64,000 nt of DNA. Source: Gnetum montanum (taxonomy: Eukaryota; Streptophyta; Gnetopsida; Gnetales; Gnetaceae). Position numbers and translations under genes: made by a program. The DNA lies in the NCBI GenBank assembly GCA_015680685.1, contig MNCI01026467.1:84772-148771 (forward strand). The letters run 5' to 3'. Positions 1 through 12,149 of this stretch are shown piece after piece. Below the pieces are notes generated by a model. It made no database searches, was not told the DNA's origin, and saw only the letters and a list, made by a program, of their open reading frames with translations. The stretch's first letter is position 1. Each line of letters opens with the position of its first letter.

Positions 1-1542
1 AACGATGCCCCATATGTGATTAATACTATCCATATGGAAAATAGACAAGACATTCCGCGAAGACCTTTTGTAATTCGGAGGCCTTCAGAAAACACACCTA
101 CCCCAACATCTCCTCAAACCCCTTTTACCACACGCACGTCCCCCACACCATCAAAACCATTCATCATCCGCATACCTCCTTCGGTTGCCACCACAACAAA
201 CATACCATCTGAAAACCGACCCATTCCCTTTGTGGTCCAGGTGCCAAAACACCCTGGCACATAACCCACCTCCACTTCTTGATGACCTTTGCGAGAACGT
301 CTTGCCGATAGGCTAATAAGAGAGTGCTTAGAAAAAGAAAAAAAAGAGTGCATGGAGAGAGAAAACCATGGACATGAATTAGGACTACCAAAGCCTACAC
401 CGCTAAGCATCATTCCCATAAGTTTGTCCGTTAATGAGCCTAGTACAAGTCACCAAAACCAAGATGAAGTCACAAGTCATATCCCAAACCCAACATTCTC
501 AGCTACTAACGTAAAAACCCCTCCACGAGAAATACGAATGTTAGGTCAAATGCACCAAATCTCTATGGATAAGAATGTCCCAAATGGTAAAGACCTAGCA
601 AATGTGTTGACCCAGGTCACACAAGCCTTAAAACAAAAGAATACTTCTTTAAGTTTGTATGACCTAGTAATGACTTCACTAGTACATCGAGAGGCTCTCG
701 TACGGATGCTAACTTTAATTCCTGTTAGTGAGGATCTTTCTGCAAATGAACCATCCATTTATGCAGTATTATCCTGACAACTTCAGGAATTAAAGACCAC
801 ATCCTTAGAATTCCATGTTAAGGACATTAAGCTAGATGAGAAAATAAGGGAAATCACCATAGCCCCTATGTTCATAACAATACAGGTTGATCATTTCAAA
901 ATACGTAGGGTGCATGTCGATGATGGTGTAGCAAAAAATTTAATACCTTTTTCCATCATTGAAAAATTGGGACTCACTGAACAAATACAACCTACAACAA
1001 CCTCTTTCTTGAGATCCTTCAGTGGTTCCCGTGTGGGAGTGAAAGGAATGGTTACCTTAGATTTCATAGCCGGAGACCAATTCCCTACATCAGCTGAATT
1101 CATAGTGATTGATGAAATGCCAAGGTTTAATCTGATCCTAGGACGTCCTTGGCTAGCTCAACTTAAAGCTGTATCTTCACCAATCCATCAGGAGATACAT
1201 CTACCTTACGAGGGTGGTGAGATCATCATACATGGGGATACAACACCGTCAATCATTTCCTCACACCTTGAGGTAGGTCAAGGTTTAGAAATTGAGTTCA
1301 TTAAGCCTAAACAAGAAACCATGGACATACATCAAAATGTGAACCCAACATTGATTCACAACCCAACTAGCACTAAAGAAACACAAGAAGACACAGACAT
1401 AGGAGCCATTCCTGCTGATATCTCTTGGTCGGAACTACCCTTTGACATCACTGATGAAGGGGAAGGTGAATATAAAATCATACCCATACACCCAGCCCCA
1501 TATGTTAAGCTACAAAAGATCAAGAGGAAACTCAACAACTAG
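1..1542 (+). pseudogene. gag C-terminal linker and aspartic protease of T1 (broken)
   Basis: One frame stays readable from 1 to the stop at 1542, interrupted by stops at 262-264, 280-285 and 775-777. The first part is a proline-rich linker with repeats of the type P-F-V-I-R-x-P (near 70, 150 and 225). A charged segment RERLADRL follows near 293, matching T2. From about 850 there is a retropepsin-like domain: active-site region VHVDDGVAKN (about 910-940) and the C-terminal motif ILGRPWLAQ (about 1135-1160). The catalytic triplet is D-D-G rather than D-S/T-G, as in T2 and T3. The protease would have matured the Gag and Pol polyproteins. The piece downstream of the last stop is 224 residues long and ends just before the motif array. 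The nonsense changes make it non-functional as a polyprotein. Confidence 0.85.
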
Positions 1543-1550
1543 AACGAATG

Positions 1551-2150
1551 ATACAAACTGTCTGAAATGACGTTAAACTACAAATCATCCGAAATGACAT
1601 TAAACTACGAATCGTCCAAAATGACATTAAACTACAAATCGTCTGAAATGACATTAAACTAGAAACTGTCCGAAATGACGTTAAACTATGACACGTCCGC
1701 AATGACATTAAACTAGCCACGGTTAGAAATGGCCGGTTCCATTTAAAACGTCTTGAAAACGTTACTACCTTTGGCCCACCATGGCATAAAACTGGTAATC
1801 CTTTCTTTAACAGATGCAACAGTCCATCAAAACTTTAAACTGATGTACCAAGCCCGAAATGGCTTTAAAATAGAGCCAACAAATTACAGATTTACAAACT
1901 CCTGTCATCTTACATTGAATTTTCGCTTACAAGTTACAACTTATGATTTAGATTCTTGCATGGTCGTTGCTTTCTTTTCCAAGTATTTACCTTACATCTT
2001 GCTTTACACTTTAGAAATTTATGTTACATTTAGTTGCACACATATACTCTAGAAAACAAAGAAAAAAAATTAAAAAAAACCATAAAACTACAAAAATACA
2101 TGGCTCGAAAAGGCCTTAAACTAGCTTACGGCCCGAAACCGCCTAAAACT
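1551..2150 (+). repeat. post-protease motif array (array 1) of T1
   Basis: Starting nine bases after the protease stop, degenerate units of about 28-38 bases repeat. Each contains GTCCGAAATGAC followed by TTAAACTA. The first six units (1555-1740) are nearly head to tail. Looser ones continue near 1785, 1850 and 2100-2145 (GGCCCGAAACCGCC + TAAAACT). It has no coding potential. The same motif occurs at the same place in T2 and T3. Confidence 0.85.
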
Positions 2151-2309
2151 ATCATTTTTTACATTGCTTTTCTTTCATTCATACATTCTAACTCTATGTA
2201 CGGCAGGTATCGCTTGATGTTGTTTTCTTCCTAGTTGATTTTTTTTGTAGGATCTTGCAGGCATGTAGCATGACCATGCATGCAGCATCACACTTTACAC
2301 AAGCAAGGT

Positions 2310-2640
2310 AAGCATTAGTCCGTTATGACTATAAACTAGCACAGACAGTCCTGGATCATGACTTAAAACTGATACCACAGAACAGTCCTAGATCATGACT
2401 TAAAACTGATACTATAGAATTCTGTCCGGTATGACACTAAACTGCTACATCCGTCTGCCATGACATGAAACTAGCATCCAGAGTCCACTAAGACTATAAA
2501 CTAGTTTGCCTCTTCATAGTCCGTCATGACTATAAACTAGAAATGCACCGTCCACTGCAACACTAAACTGGCACCATCCAAGGGGTTATGATGTGAAACT
2601 AATCCACAACAGTCCGCTAAGACTATAAACTAGCGACATC
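2310..2640 (+). repeat. second motif array of T1 (corresponds to array 2 and/or 3)
   Basis: About ten units of 25-38 bases carry the core GTCCG..ATGAC with ..TAAACTAG, for example at 2318, 2515 and 2610. Unit spacing is irregular and linkers differ, so this is an interspersed-core array rather than a satellite. In T2 such an array follows integrase. Here it follows directly on the protease-side array, consistent with deletion of everything in between. Confidence 0.85.
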
Positions 2641-3732
2641 ATTGATGACCAGGAAAAATTGGAAAAGATCTGTTATTGCAGTTGGCTGTTTCTGTTCCAC
2701 AAAGACTTGTTGCATGATTCATCCCATGGGGCCTAATGAAACTGATGCTGTTCATGATTCTGTTTGCTTTGAAAGCCGCACGTGGTGACTCTATCTCCTT
2801 GTTTAAAGTGTTTAGCTGATTGTTTCAATTATGGTTTTCTTGTCTTCTTGGAGTTGTGTTTGCAGGATGACACTTCTGAGGCATTCGTGCATAGATGCAC
2901 TTCATCATGACGACAAGGTATCATATTTTTCCTAACGCACGCGACTGGGTTAATCAATTCGTTCATAAGTACATTCCCGACTGCTGATACATTCCCTATT
3001 CCCCATCATGATTCTTTATCCTATCCAATTATATCCCCTTGATACATTCTGCTCACCACAAAACTCTTGATACACTGTTGCACATTGTAGCTCTCTAAGC
3101 AGCTGCAACGCAAAACACAATACACAATGCATGACATAAAATGCAAGTGCTCAAATATGAGCACGGCACAAAAAAAAAAGCTCTTTCAAAACGACAAAAA
3201 AAAAGGTCAAAGAGCAAAATGAACGGAAAAAGTCTTCAAGACCCCGTTGACATCATAAGACTATTAGCCATTCCGATACAAGCCCCAGGCGAGAAGGCAA
3301 TTGTCTTGAAAAATAGTTACACTTGTGTCTCAAAGAGACCATGTTACACATCATCGCGTAGCTTTGGCTGTTTACAACGGGCCCCGCAAATACTGTATAA
3401 GAGTCCCGTTTCTCCAAAGAACGTACCTCATATGTCTTGGTTCTGAGTCTAATGAAGACCTGGTTCTTGATAAGGACCAATGACATGACTTATGCACAAG
3501 AAAGCATTTCTCTCCCACAAATCCCAGTAGTAATCATAGCCCTTAACCTCCTAGCCTCCCTGGTTATAACCAATTCCCTTGCATCTTGAACCACATTTCC
3601 TCAATCCCATGTACTTTTGAAAATGGTGCGATAATATCCGGCCAAGGGCTGATGATTAATGTTTGATGCTTTGTTGTTCATGGTGTTTTGCACTTCTTTG
3701 TCGATGCCTCTCGGGTGGATTCCTCTAAGCGT
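2641..3732 (+). other. 3' noncoding segment of T1
   Basis: No gene is supported here. The segment is alignable with the reverse complement of 16928-17939 in T2. Shared stretches include the region around 3285-3310 (AGGCGAGAAGGCAATTGTCTT against AGGCGGGAAGGCAGTTGTCTT). It includes an A-rich stretch near 3168-3205. Small open frames here are not conserved in T2 and are taken as chance. Confidence 0.6.
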
Positions 3733-3749
3733 CAACAAAGAGGGGCCAA
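3733..3749 (+). other. polypurine tract (PPT) of T1
   Basis: CAACAAAGAGGGGCCAA sits immediately before the LTR start TGAAACACC. The same sequence precedes the 3' LTRs of T2 (minus strand, 16908-16927) and T3 (55341-55358), as expected for the plus-strand priming site of reverse transcription. Confidence 0.85.
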
Positions 3750-4159
3750 TGAAACACCACAAAAATTTTAGCAACACTTCCAGACAACTTTAGAGCCTTT
3801 GAAATGGCTCCAAGTAGCCCACCATGGAGCAAGCAAGGTCCCCCTGGGGTCCACAGATCACGACGACAAGTCTCGGTATCAAGAATCATCCATTTCAAGG
3901 TCAAAAAGTCCAATTTTTGCTAAGTACAATGCGCTTGCACTGTGTTTATGCTGCACAACGTAAGGATTAGCGTCGCCAATGTTTGGGGCCCCAAAACTGA
4001 GTCAAAACATGCCGAAACTAAGCATAAGGACCCCCAATGACCTTTGCCAAGGTCCCCAGCAGCTCCCAACCTTCAAAAAATCAAGATTCGGGCCTTAAAT
4101 GAGGTGTTTTCGGTTGATTACGCTGTGGCTACACTTTCTTACGCTGCATAGCGTAAGGA

Positions 4160-4405
4160 TGCGTAAACACTATTCACAGCGTAAAATACTATTCACTGCG
4201 TAAAATACTATTCATCGCGTGAATACTATTCACTGCGTAAAATACTATTCATCGCGTGAACACTATTCACAGCGTAAAATACTATTCACTACGTGAATAC
4301 TATTCATCGCGTGAACACTATTCACTGCATAAAACACTATTCACTATTCATCATGTGAATACTATTCACTGCGTAAAATACTATTCATCGCGTGAATACT
4401 ATTCA
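4160..4405 (+). repeat. U3 tandem repeat of T1 LTR (about 19-20 bp unit)
   Basis: About a dozen units of GCGTAAAATACTATTCACT alternate with GCGTGAATACTATTCATC. The half TGAATA-C-TATTCA is itself an inverted repeat. The array occupies the U3 position filled by different repeats in T2, T3 and the solo LTR. Confidence 0.9.
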
Positions 4406-4848
4406 TCAACTTCCAGAAAATTTCAGAAATATTTCAGAAGATGGCAGAGAATTATTAGCATTAGCAACTTTCAGAACATTCCAGAAAATTTCAGAAAGAC
4501 TCAGGAACAAAGAAGTTTCACGCAAACGGGGGTCAAATTTCTCTTGTTGTACATTTCATTATAAATCGATATGTGTGGGCATGTTAGGCCCTCATGTTTA
4601 AATTAAATGTACTTCCATGGGCTTGAATAGCCCATAAATTGTAAACAACGATGTACCTGGTCAAGAATGTAGTTTGTCGACACACATCCAACTCATGCAC
4701 AACTATCCGACACATATCCAACTCTCACCAACATGCATCCAACCCAAGCACAACTGTCCATTGGACACATGTTACCAGATCCACTTTCCTCTCATCTCTT
4801 AGCCGTTGATTCCATTCTGAAATTCTGTGCCGGAGCATGGCCCAACCC

Positions 4849-4856
4849 TATAAATA
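4849..4856 (+). promoter_or_regulatory. TATA box of T1 LTR
   Basis: TATAAATA followed by CCC lies about 1.1 kb into the LTR. The same TATAAATACCC context occurs in the T3 LTRs (47696, 56384) and the solo LTR (34990). Confidence 0.7.
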
Positions 4857-5430
4857 CCCTGTCAATTCACATAAATGGGGGAGAGGGCAATTTGAGAGAT
4901 TAGCAATTCTGAAAAGGACAAAATCTGCAATCCTTGGGCACTCGGCACACCTGACTATTTGCATCCAATTATTTCTCACGTTCATCACATCGCATCATCA
5001 CATCATCACTTCAGACATCATCCCGGGGCTTAGTGCTTGACCTGTCATCCACACATGCAACTACACTTTGACCGGTGCATACCTTTTTATTAAACAATAC
5101 ATACATTATTTACTTCGGTTTATGCTTTGTTTACAATATAGCTCGGTTTGTGCTTTATTTATAATTCAGTACGCTCTGTTTACATTTTTGTGTCATTGTT
5201 TGCATTCCATTTACATCCTGTTTACATTGTTCACGATAACCCCAGCGTTAGCCGTAGCTTACGCTCGGGGAAGTCCTTGGTTGAATTGCGTGCAAACCAT
5301 CCAAGGCACTCTGCCTTCGTTTCCTTTTCTAACTTACCCTCAAGCGAAGGTAGAATCAGCTGTGGCTGCCCAACAATCTTTTGGTGTCTATTTCCATTCC
5401 AGTGTCACACTGATGATTTAGGTTAGTACA

Positions 5431-7937
5431 ATGATTGGCCACATCGAAGAGTGTTGCAGTTGGAGCCTCACTTCTTTTGGCGCATTGTTGAGGAATGGTC
5501 CAAAATTTAGCTCTTAAAGGACCATTCACTGCATCTCACATGGCGTGATAGCATCAAGGTAGGCTTGGGTCAGGGTGACATCAAGCCGTGGTGCTATCCC
5601 AGGAGTCTCATCCCCTTGTGATTGCTCACTGGGAATCTCCTCTTTAGGAATCTGATGGACAGATTCCACGTCAGGTCCTTCGTGAAGAGGGCCAATTGCA
5701 TGAGAGCCCTCTGCATGCTCTAGCAGTTGCATTCCTCATCCCCTTCTCGTGTGTGGGTGCTTGTCCCTTGGTTTTGATGGTCCTTCATCCCTTGCATGCC
5801 TTGGTTTGGGTGCCATTTGCAATCAAACATAACCTCCCGTTAGACTGTGCATAAGTAGCTGAAGATGGTCCTTATACACTTTCTCAGTTTGACCAAGTTA
5901 TGTTGTTGGCATAAGCATTCCTTTAGTTCTCCCATAGTTTTAATTTATGGGTTAGAGCCAAAATTTTCATAATTAACTAGTTAATTAATTAATTACACAT
6001 AGGCATCATCCCCCCCCCCCTCCCCCACAACTGAGAGCATACCTCTGGTTGCTTAAAAGGGGAAGGATTGGTTGATGCGGACACGCAATGGAATGTAGGT
6101 GCGTTGGGAAGGGTTAGGCAAAAAAAATGGTAAAATCTCCCCTTAATTTGGATTCCAAATGATGAAAATTTCAAAGTGCAGTGGGTGTATATATAGGGGT
6201 TAAGTGTTGTGTCGACAGGGCCGCGTATATGTAGGGGGCTGTGTATACGGGGCCCCGTATATGCAAGGATATTCACCTGTTGACTAGCATTGACCAACCC
6301 AGAAAAAGCCCAAAATGATGAATTTGAAATGCCAAATTGGGGTGGTTGAAGCACATGAGAGGCCCAGTCATGGCTGAGGACAGGAGGAGGGGAACTAGGG
6401 CTCGAAAAAAAGTCAAAAATAGGAGAACGGGACTCAAAAAGAACTCTGCGGGGAAGAAATCGAACGATGGGACCCAGAAACTAGTCAACTAAGAAATCCA
6501 AAGGATGGAAGGCTTAACAAGTGGGACCAAGGAGATGCAGGTGGATCCTCCCCATAGCAAGCAATAGCCATAGTAGTTCCTACATATCCCCAACACCGGG
6601 GTCCGTGGGCCCCAAGGCCAAGAAATGGTGCTTGCCCGTTAAGACTCCTACCCAAGAGATCCCCCCAAGGCATGGGAAGCACATGGAAATCACACTGAAC
6701 CTTCACAACATAAGATAGGCAGTGAGGTGAGTTATGGGGCGAACTGGGTGAAGAGAGAGAGAGAGACGAGAAAATGGAATTTCGATCATCGGTCACATGA
6801 AACCCCATGTGCAGTTGTGGTTAACTGACCTGGTAGATCCTGTCTTGAGGTCAGACCCAAAACCATCCACATACAGTGACATCATAGCAACAGATGAAGC
6901 CATGGCCATCCCCCAAGGAAGCAGGAATGCACCCACAGAGAACCACCACTCCAACAATGTGAGAGGAAGGAAGTGAAACAGGATGAAGTTAGAGGGGACC
7001 AAGAAAGTCGCATAACTAGTGCTTGTAGCCCGTGAGAGGCAGTCTAAGGGGTGTGCTTTGAATTTTCACAATGATCCATTTTTCTTTTTGTTTTCGGGGG
7101 AACCACACCATGCAAAGATACATGCGTGTTTGCATGCATTTAACCAAAGGATGTGCTTTGAATCCTCATGTTTTTTTCTTTTCTTGTGTCTTTTTCTTCT
7201 CTTTTTTTTTGAATTTTTCAGTGAGGACCACACCCTGCAACGTCAAACTACCTAGAAGCTTCCTTGGAGAGAAGAACTCAGAGTGGTAGGAAATCCATAA
7301 GGACATACCAGCAACCCAGGGAACAGAACAGAGTGACAAATACTGCATTCCCCTTGAAGTCACACCTAATTCAAACCATTGGATCATCCCTAAGTCTAGG
7401 AACTATATAAGTCACACATTAATTATTATGTTTTTAAGTGAAGGGATTACATGTTTGCAATAGAAGGAAAACCATCAAGTGGGTGAATGGGTGGATGAAG
7501 TGAACTCACTGTCGATGTTATGAGCGGAAAATAGACGTAAAGTCCAAAGACAACCATGTAAGAGCGGGAACCAGACAACTAGGTGGACTAGTGTACATTA
7601 CCCATCACAAGAAAACCATCCATGCCAGACATCTGAAGATAATAAGACAACATATTAGCCATTACGCAAAAAATGAAACACATACAAAGAAACGAAAAAT
7701 AATTAAAGAAAGGAAAAAAAATGTATAAAGAATTTGCAAACATATGAACGATGGTAAAAAACAAAAAGGTGTAAAAAAAAAATTTGCAAAACAGTGAGGG
7801 GTGTAGTGGAATGGATCAGTAGGGATGATGGTCTCCCCCACGACTGGGTGGAAAGGAGGAGACACAAAAAATGGAGCGAGGCTATCCTGGTGATGATGAG
7901 GTGGTTGCACTAGTTGAGTGGAGTTCACAGAAAGGTT
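5431..7937. other. unassigned region between T1 and element B
   Basis: No gene can be supported. It should contain the 3' end of minus-strand element B, including its 3' LTR, but I could not find a convincing copy of the B LTR seen at 14110-14981. The block at 6180-6290, with a minus-strand TATATATA and GGCCGCGTATA words, resembles the B LTR promoter region (14840-14960) only in architecture. Notable tracts are a C-run at about 6008-6026 and a pyrimidine-rich stretch at about 7160-7215. Small open frames such as a minus-strand one at 5526-5732 have no recognisable domain. Confidence 0.4.
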
Positions 7938-9000
7938 TCAGTTATTGGTGGTTGACCAACTACATTTTTGTGGGGTCCTCAGGTTTGTGGATAAGCAAGG
8001 CCCCGAATGGAAAGGTTTTGGAGATAATGTAGGGTCCCTCCCACAGTGTTTGAAACTTGGTCGGTTGAGATACATGTGAGGGGTTCCAATATAACACCTT
8101 GTCTCCACATCTAAATGTGACCTTCCGAATCCTAAGATCATGTCGTTTTTTGTTATAGGCCTTGTGGATTTCATTTGAATACAGGGCCACTAATTGGTTC
8201 TCATCTAGCACACTTAAATTGATAAGTCATTCATGTTGTGCTAGTGGGAGGTCAAGGCCTAAGTCACTAGTAGTGGATAGTGTGCAGAGTTCAGCCTGAA
8301 TTGAAAGTGTTGATAACTTTCTGTACACTAACTCATAGGGAGAGTATCCTACAAGGAGTTTCCAAGTGGAGCGATAGGCACATAGGGCATCATTAAGTTT
8401 GGTGCTTCAATCCCTCCTATATTTGTTGATGGTTTGGGTAAGGATCTTGGTGATCTCCCTATTGGTGACTTCGGTAGGTGATAGGGTGTTGTAAATTTAT
8501 GGGTGGCCCCCAAGTGTTGCATGAGTTTCCGAAAAGTGAAACCCATGAAATGAGTCCCATTATCATAAATGAGTGCATGTGGCACTCCAAACCTGTTAAT
8601 GATTTGTTGTTGAAAAAATTGTGCAGCGGTGTTGCAAGAACAGTCGATGACGGCTGCCGCTTCTTCCCACTTTGTGCAGTAGTCCACAACAATGATGATA
8701 TATGCCTTTCCATTAGATAGGGGTGTGATGGGCCCCATGAAGTTGATGCCCCAAATGTCGAAGGGCTCCAGTGGCTGGATCCACTATTGAGGTCTCTCCA
8801 ACCATGCTATCATCCCTCTGTCCCTCTAGCATTATTCGCTGGAGCAAACAAACCATTTTGCATCCCTGAAGATGGTGGGCTAGTAATATCCTACAAGCAG
8901 GATCTTAATGGCGGTGCGGCATCCAGCATAGTGACCCCCACAGGGGCCCTCATGAGCATCTTGAAGAACGCACAATGTATTGTCATCAAGGACACACCAT
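7938..9000 (-). pseudogene. integrase of element B (broken)
   Basis: The minus strand encodes, in pieces, an HHCC-type N-terminus (HEGPCGGHYAGC near 8975-8930) and GINFMGPITP. The catalytic core follows: first Asp in VVDYCTKWEEA (about 8670) and second Asp in IYDNGTHF (about 8565). The C-terminal segment (8211-7960) contains GDKVLYWNP and LWEGPYII, typical of a Ty3 integrase C-terminal fold before any chromodomain. The third catalytic residue region is frameshifted near 8440. It would have inserted the cDNA into host DNA. Multiple stops separate the pieces. No chromodomain is seen. Confidence 0.75.
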
Positions 9001-10864
9001 CAAACTAGGTCATCTACGCATACCTTGTAAAAGTGGCCACTGATTTCCGTGAAACGCTTGGCCTTATGGAGAAACTGTTGTTTCTGTTGATGGTTCCACT
9101 CCTTTGGCAACTCTTGAGTGGTGAGGTAGGTGAGGATGCAGCTAAACCAAGGGGATTCCTTGGGTACTTGCAGATCAACTACGTCTATGAAGAGGAGTTC
9201 ATCTGGAAATTGGTCGGATAAGGGCTCCTCCTCTTTTGCATCATCCCACTGCAACCAAGACAAGCAGTCAGCAACCACATTCTTGGTCCCCTTCTGATCT
9301 ACCATGGTGAGATCCAACTCCTAAAGAATCACTAGCCACCGGATGATGCAGGGGCTCACCATTAGTTTGTTCATCAGGAATCAGATAGCACGATGGTCAG
9401 TATGCACAAACACCTTGTATCCAAGCACATAGTGCTGAAATTTTTCCAAGGCAAACACCACCGCCATCAACTCCTTTTTGGTAGTGGTGTAGTTGAGCTG
9501 AGCACCCACAATGCTATGACTTGCACAGTGGATATAGTATGGATGTTTCTAATCTTCACATTATGTAATCATAGCTCCCAATGCATAATTAGATGCATCC
9601 ATCATGATGTGGAAGGGCCTGGACTAATCAGGTGCTCGTAGAATTGGAGTTTCTATGAGTTTCTTTTTAAGCAATTGGAATGCAGATTTAGATTCCTTGG
9701 TCCAGATGAATGGAGCATCCTTCTTTGTAAGTTCTACCAACAGCTTGGCAATCTTCGAGAAGTTTTCAATGAATCTCCAGTAGTAACCAGTGTGGCCAAG
9801 GAATGACCGAACATATTTTATGATGCTTAGTTGGCAGGTGATTCCTTGGATGATCCTGATCTTTTCAAGATCCACACTAATCCCTATCTTTGATGTGCGA
9901 TGCCCCAACACAATACCTTCTTGGATCATCAAATGGCTTTTCTGACAATTGAGCTGCAAATTAGTATCTACACACATTTTTAGAACCTTCTTAATATGGT
10001 CCAAACCTTGCTCAAATGTGGCCCCATAGGTAGAGAAGTCATCCATGAAGACTTCTAGACCATTGCCAATTTGTTACTGGAAGATGCTTAGGACAAGGCG
10101 TTGGAACGTAGCAGGTGCATTACATAGGCCAAAGGGCATCTTCTTGTATGCGAAAGTCCCCCATGAACTTGTGAATGTTGTTTTGGCTTGGTCCTTGGGT
10201 GCTATTTGGATTTGGTTATAACCACTATAACCATCCAAAATGTTGTAATAGCGGTGCCCTGCGACAACACTTGATCCACAAATGGGAGTGGAAAGTGATC
10301 CTTGAAGGTAGCCATGTTGAGCAACTAGAAGTCAATACAAACCCTCCACTTGCCATCTTTCTTCAGCACGATAACGAGTGGGCTGACCCATTCGCTATCG
10401 ACAATAGAATAGATGAACCCCACCTTTAGCAATTGTTCGATTTCATCCTTTATGACCTACTTTAGTTTGGGATTCAATCATCTTTGTGGCTATCGTCGTG
10501 GCTTCATGGAAGGATCAATATAGATCCAATGCTGGCAAACCCTGGGATCAACTCCAGTCAACTCAGTATATGACCATGCAAAAGTAGCAACCCATTTTTT
10601 TACCACCTTTAGCAATCTCTTCTTCTATTCAGGAGCAAGGGTGGCATTGATAATTACCAGCTTTCCATTTTGCAAAAATGCATATTCCAAGTGAGCTGGT
10701 AAAGACTTTAGCTCCAAGGGCTCTTGTTTGAAGCTCTCATGGATTTGTAGCTTCCCCCAGTCATCTTGGTCATCAACAATGGAGACCTGTTGATGAACCT
10801 CTTCCATTTCATCCATGCTTTCAACATAGGCTTGCACAAGTCCCTCAGATAGTTCCATGCACAA
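9001..10864 (-). pseudogene. reverse transcriptase and RNase H of element B (broken)
   Basis: The RT fingers/palm region is readable in fragments: KDGKWRVCIDF (about 10345) and the catalytic VFMDDFSTYG (about 10060-10030), followed by the connection LGHTGYYWRFIENFSKIAKLL. RNase H follows from about 9620 with MMDASNYALGAMIT, HTDHRAI and a C-terminal VVADCLSWLQ (about 9265). The upstream segment 10864-10625 is the spacer between protease and RT. Several stops are TAG/TAA where relatives have Gln or Trp. A frameshift lies just upstream of the MDD motif. The element is not functional. Confidence 0.75.
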
Positions 10865-11130
10865 TGCGCTGCTAGTAGGATTAGCTGTCAGCCACTGGGT
10901 GCCCTCTTGGTTAGTGACTGCTACGTACAGGCACTGTTGAATAGGTGATTCCTCGGTACACCAACTGCATGCTTGAATGGATATCTACTTAGCAGATCAT
11001 AACTACTGCACCCTGAGTCACTATACGCGATGCATGGAATGCGCTTCTTCTCAATCTTCCTGAAAGGATTTTCCTTTAAAATTTCAAGGGACAAATCTCA
11101 AAGTCCTAGTCATGCATCCACCATGCTTAG

Positions 11131-11660
11131 CTAGGCCCTTCCCATGATGATTGGGAAGTTTCCCTTGCAGTTCTCCACATGGATGACCAGGAAATCAGGA
11201 GGATAGGACCACCCACAAATGGTGGTCACAATGTCCTCCACCAATCCTAAGGAAACAATGATGGACTGGTTTGCTAACTCGAGCCGAATGTTGTTCTTCT
11301 TTAGCGGGGGCAAGTTCCAGTTCTTGTACATATCATGAGAGATCAAATTGATCCTTGACCCTGAGTCTAGAAGAGCTTTGCATGGCTCATTCCCTGCCAC
11401 ATGAAGATAGATGAGGGGGCTTCCCAGATCAGTTAATTTTTGGGGAAGATGACCTGCCTTGATCCAGTCGGTCATGGCATGTGTGAGCATGACCGTCTGG
11501 ATGTTGGAGTGTGGTTGGCTTGAAGGTTTCTCGGGCGATGAAATAGTGGAGATGGTTGAAGGTTCAGAGGCACTGGCCACAGGTGTATGTGAGGGTATAT
11601 TTAGATTATTGGGCTGGAAAAAGGGCACTTTCGTGGCTAGGGCTCCAGTCCACTCAGCTG
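11131..11660 (-). pseudogene. aspartic protease of element B
   Basis: A 165-residue open segment contains the retropepsin signature ALLDSGSRINLIS (about 11370-11330) and the C-terminal motif FPIIMGRA (about 11155-11131). The active-site triplet is the ordinary D-S-G, unlike the D-D-G of the T family in this window. A Ser/Pro-rich linker precedes it. Stops just upstream and downstream isolate it from gag and RT. Confidence 0.75.
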
Positions 11661-12149
11661 AGGTGTCGATTGTAAGTTAATAGCCCTCGTAGCATTTCGT
11701 TGTTGTGGCTATGATGGTATTTCTCCCTGCATTGGTGGAGCAGGTGGCAACTGAGTGGAATGTTGTGGAGGAGTCGCACGAGAAGGTGATGAAGGATAGA
11801 AGAGATGTGGGCTCTTCCCCCTGGGTGATGGAGATTGGGGTCAGAAATACTCTAGGGGTGGTAATGACTTTGAAAGGTTGCATGACTGGAAGAGTCCTGT
11901 GGAGAGACCGGTTGCTGAACGTAGTACCCATAGGGATCTGGCTGTTTATAAGGGTACTTCTACCTTGGAGGTAGCATCCCCCATGCTTGTGGGTGCTACC
12001 ACTGGTGGAAGTATTCGTACGGCTACGGTGGTGCTCCACTTGGATAGTATCCCTGCTGTTGCTAGTGGAACCGCCTGGAATTACCTTGTGGGTAAGGCAA
12101 CCTTCAAGGTTTTTGCCGCTGCACCAAGTGAGGGTTCAATGTGTACACC

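Larger units (their letters stand above)
1..5430 (+). mobile_element. Tat-lineage Ty3/gypsy retrotransposon copy T1 (truncated by window, pol deleted)
   Basis: The element runs on the plus strand from the gag-protease region, open at the window's left edge, to a 3' LTR. The order is gag/protease remnant (1-1542), motif arrays (1551-2150 and 2310-2640), a noncoding 3' segment, a polypurine tract (3733-3749) and the LTR (3750-5430). No reverse transcriptase or integrase lies between protease and 3' end, so 10 kb or more seen in the T2 relative is missing. Assignment to the T2/T3 superfamily rests on the matching protease, the PPT plus TGAAACACCAC LTR start, a 3' noncoding segment alignable with T2, and the LTR end (5260-5430 aligns with the reverse complement of 15554-15720). 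The 5' LTR and target-site duplication are outside the window. Confidence 0.88.
3750..5430 (+). repeat. 3' LTR of T1
   Basis: The LTR starts TGAAACACCACAAAAATTTT directly after the PPT and ends TTAGTACA at 5430, about 1.68 kb. U3 contains a 19-20-bp tandem array (4160-4405). A TATA box lies at 4849 (CCCTATAAATACCC), in the same context as in T3 and the solo LTR. The last 170 bases align with the LTR end of T2. The other LTR is outside the window, so divergence cannot be measured. Confidence 0.85.

Noticed and set aside
1-5430. Endogenous pararetrovirus
   Set aside because: No movement protein or coat protein is seen; the LTR, PPT, Gag and protease relatives in this window are clearly Ty3/gypsy.
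6180-6300. 3' LTR of element B
   Set aside because: It shares a TATA region and CGTATA/GGCCGCG words with the LTR at 14110-14981 but is not alignable, so the partner LTR is not called.
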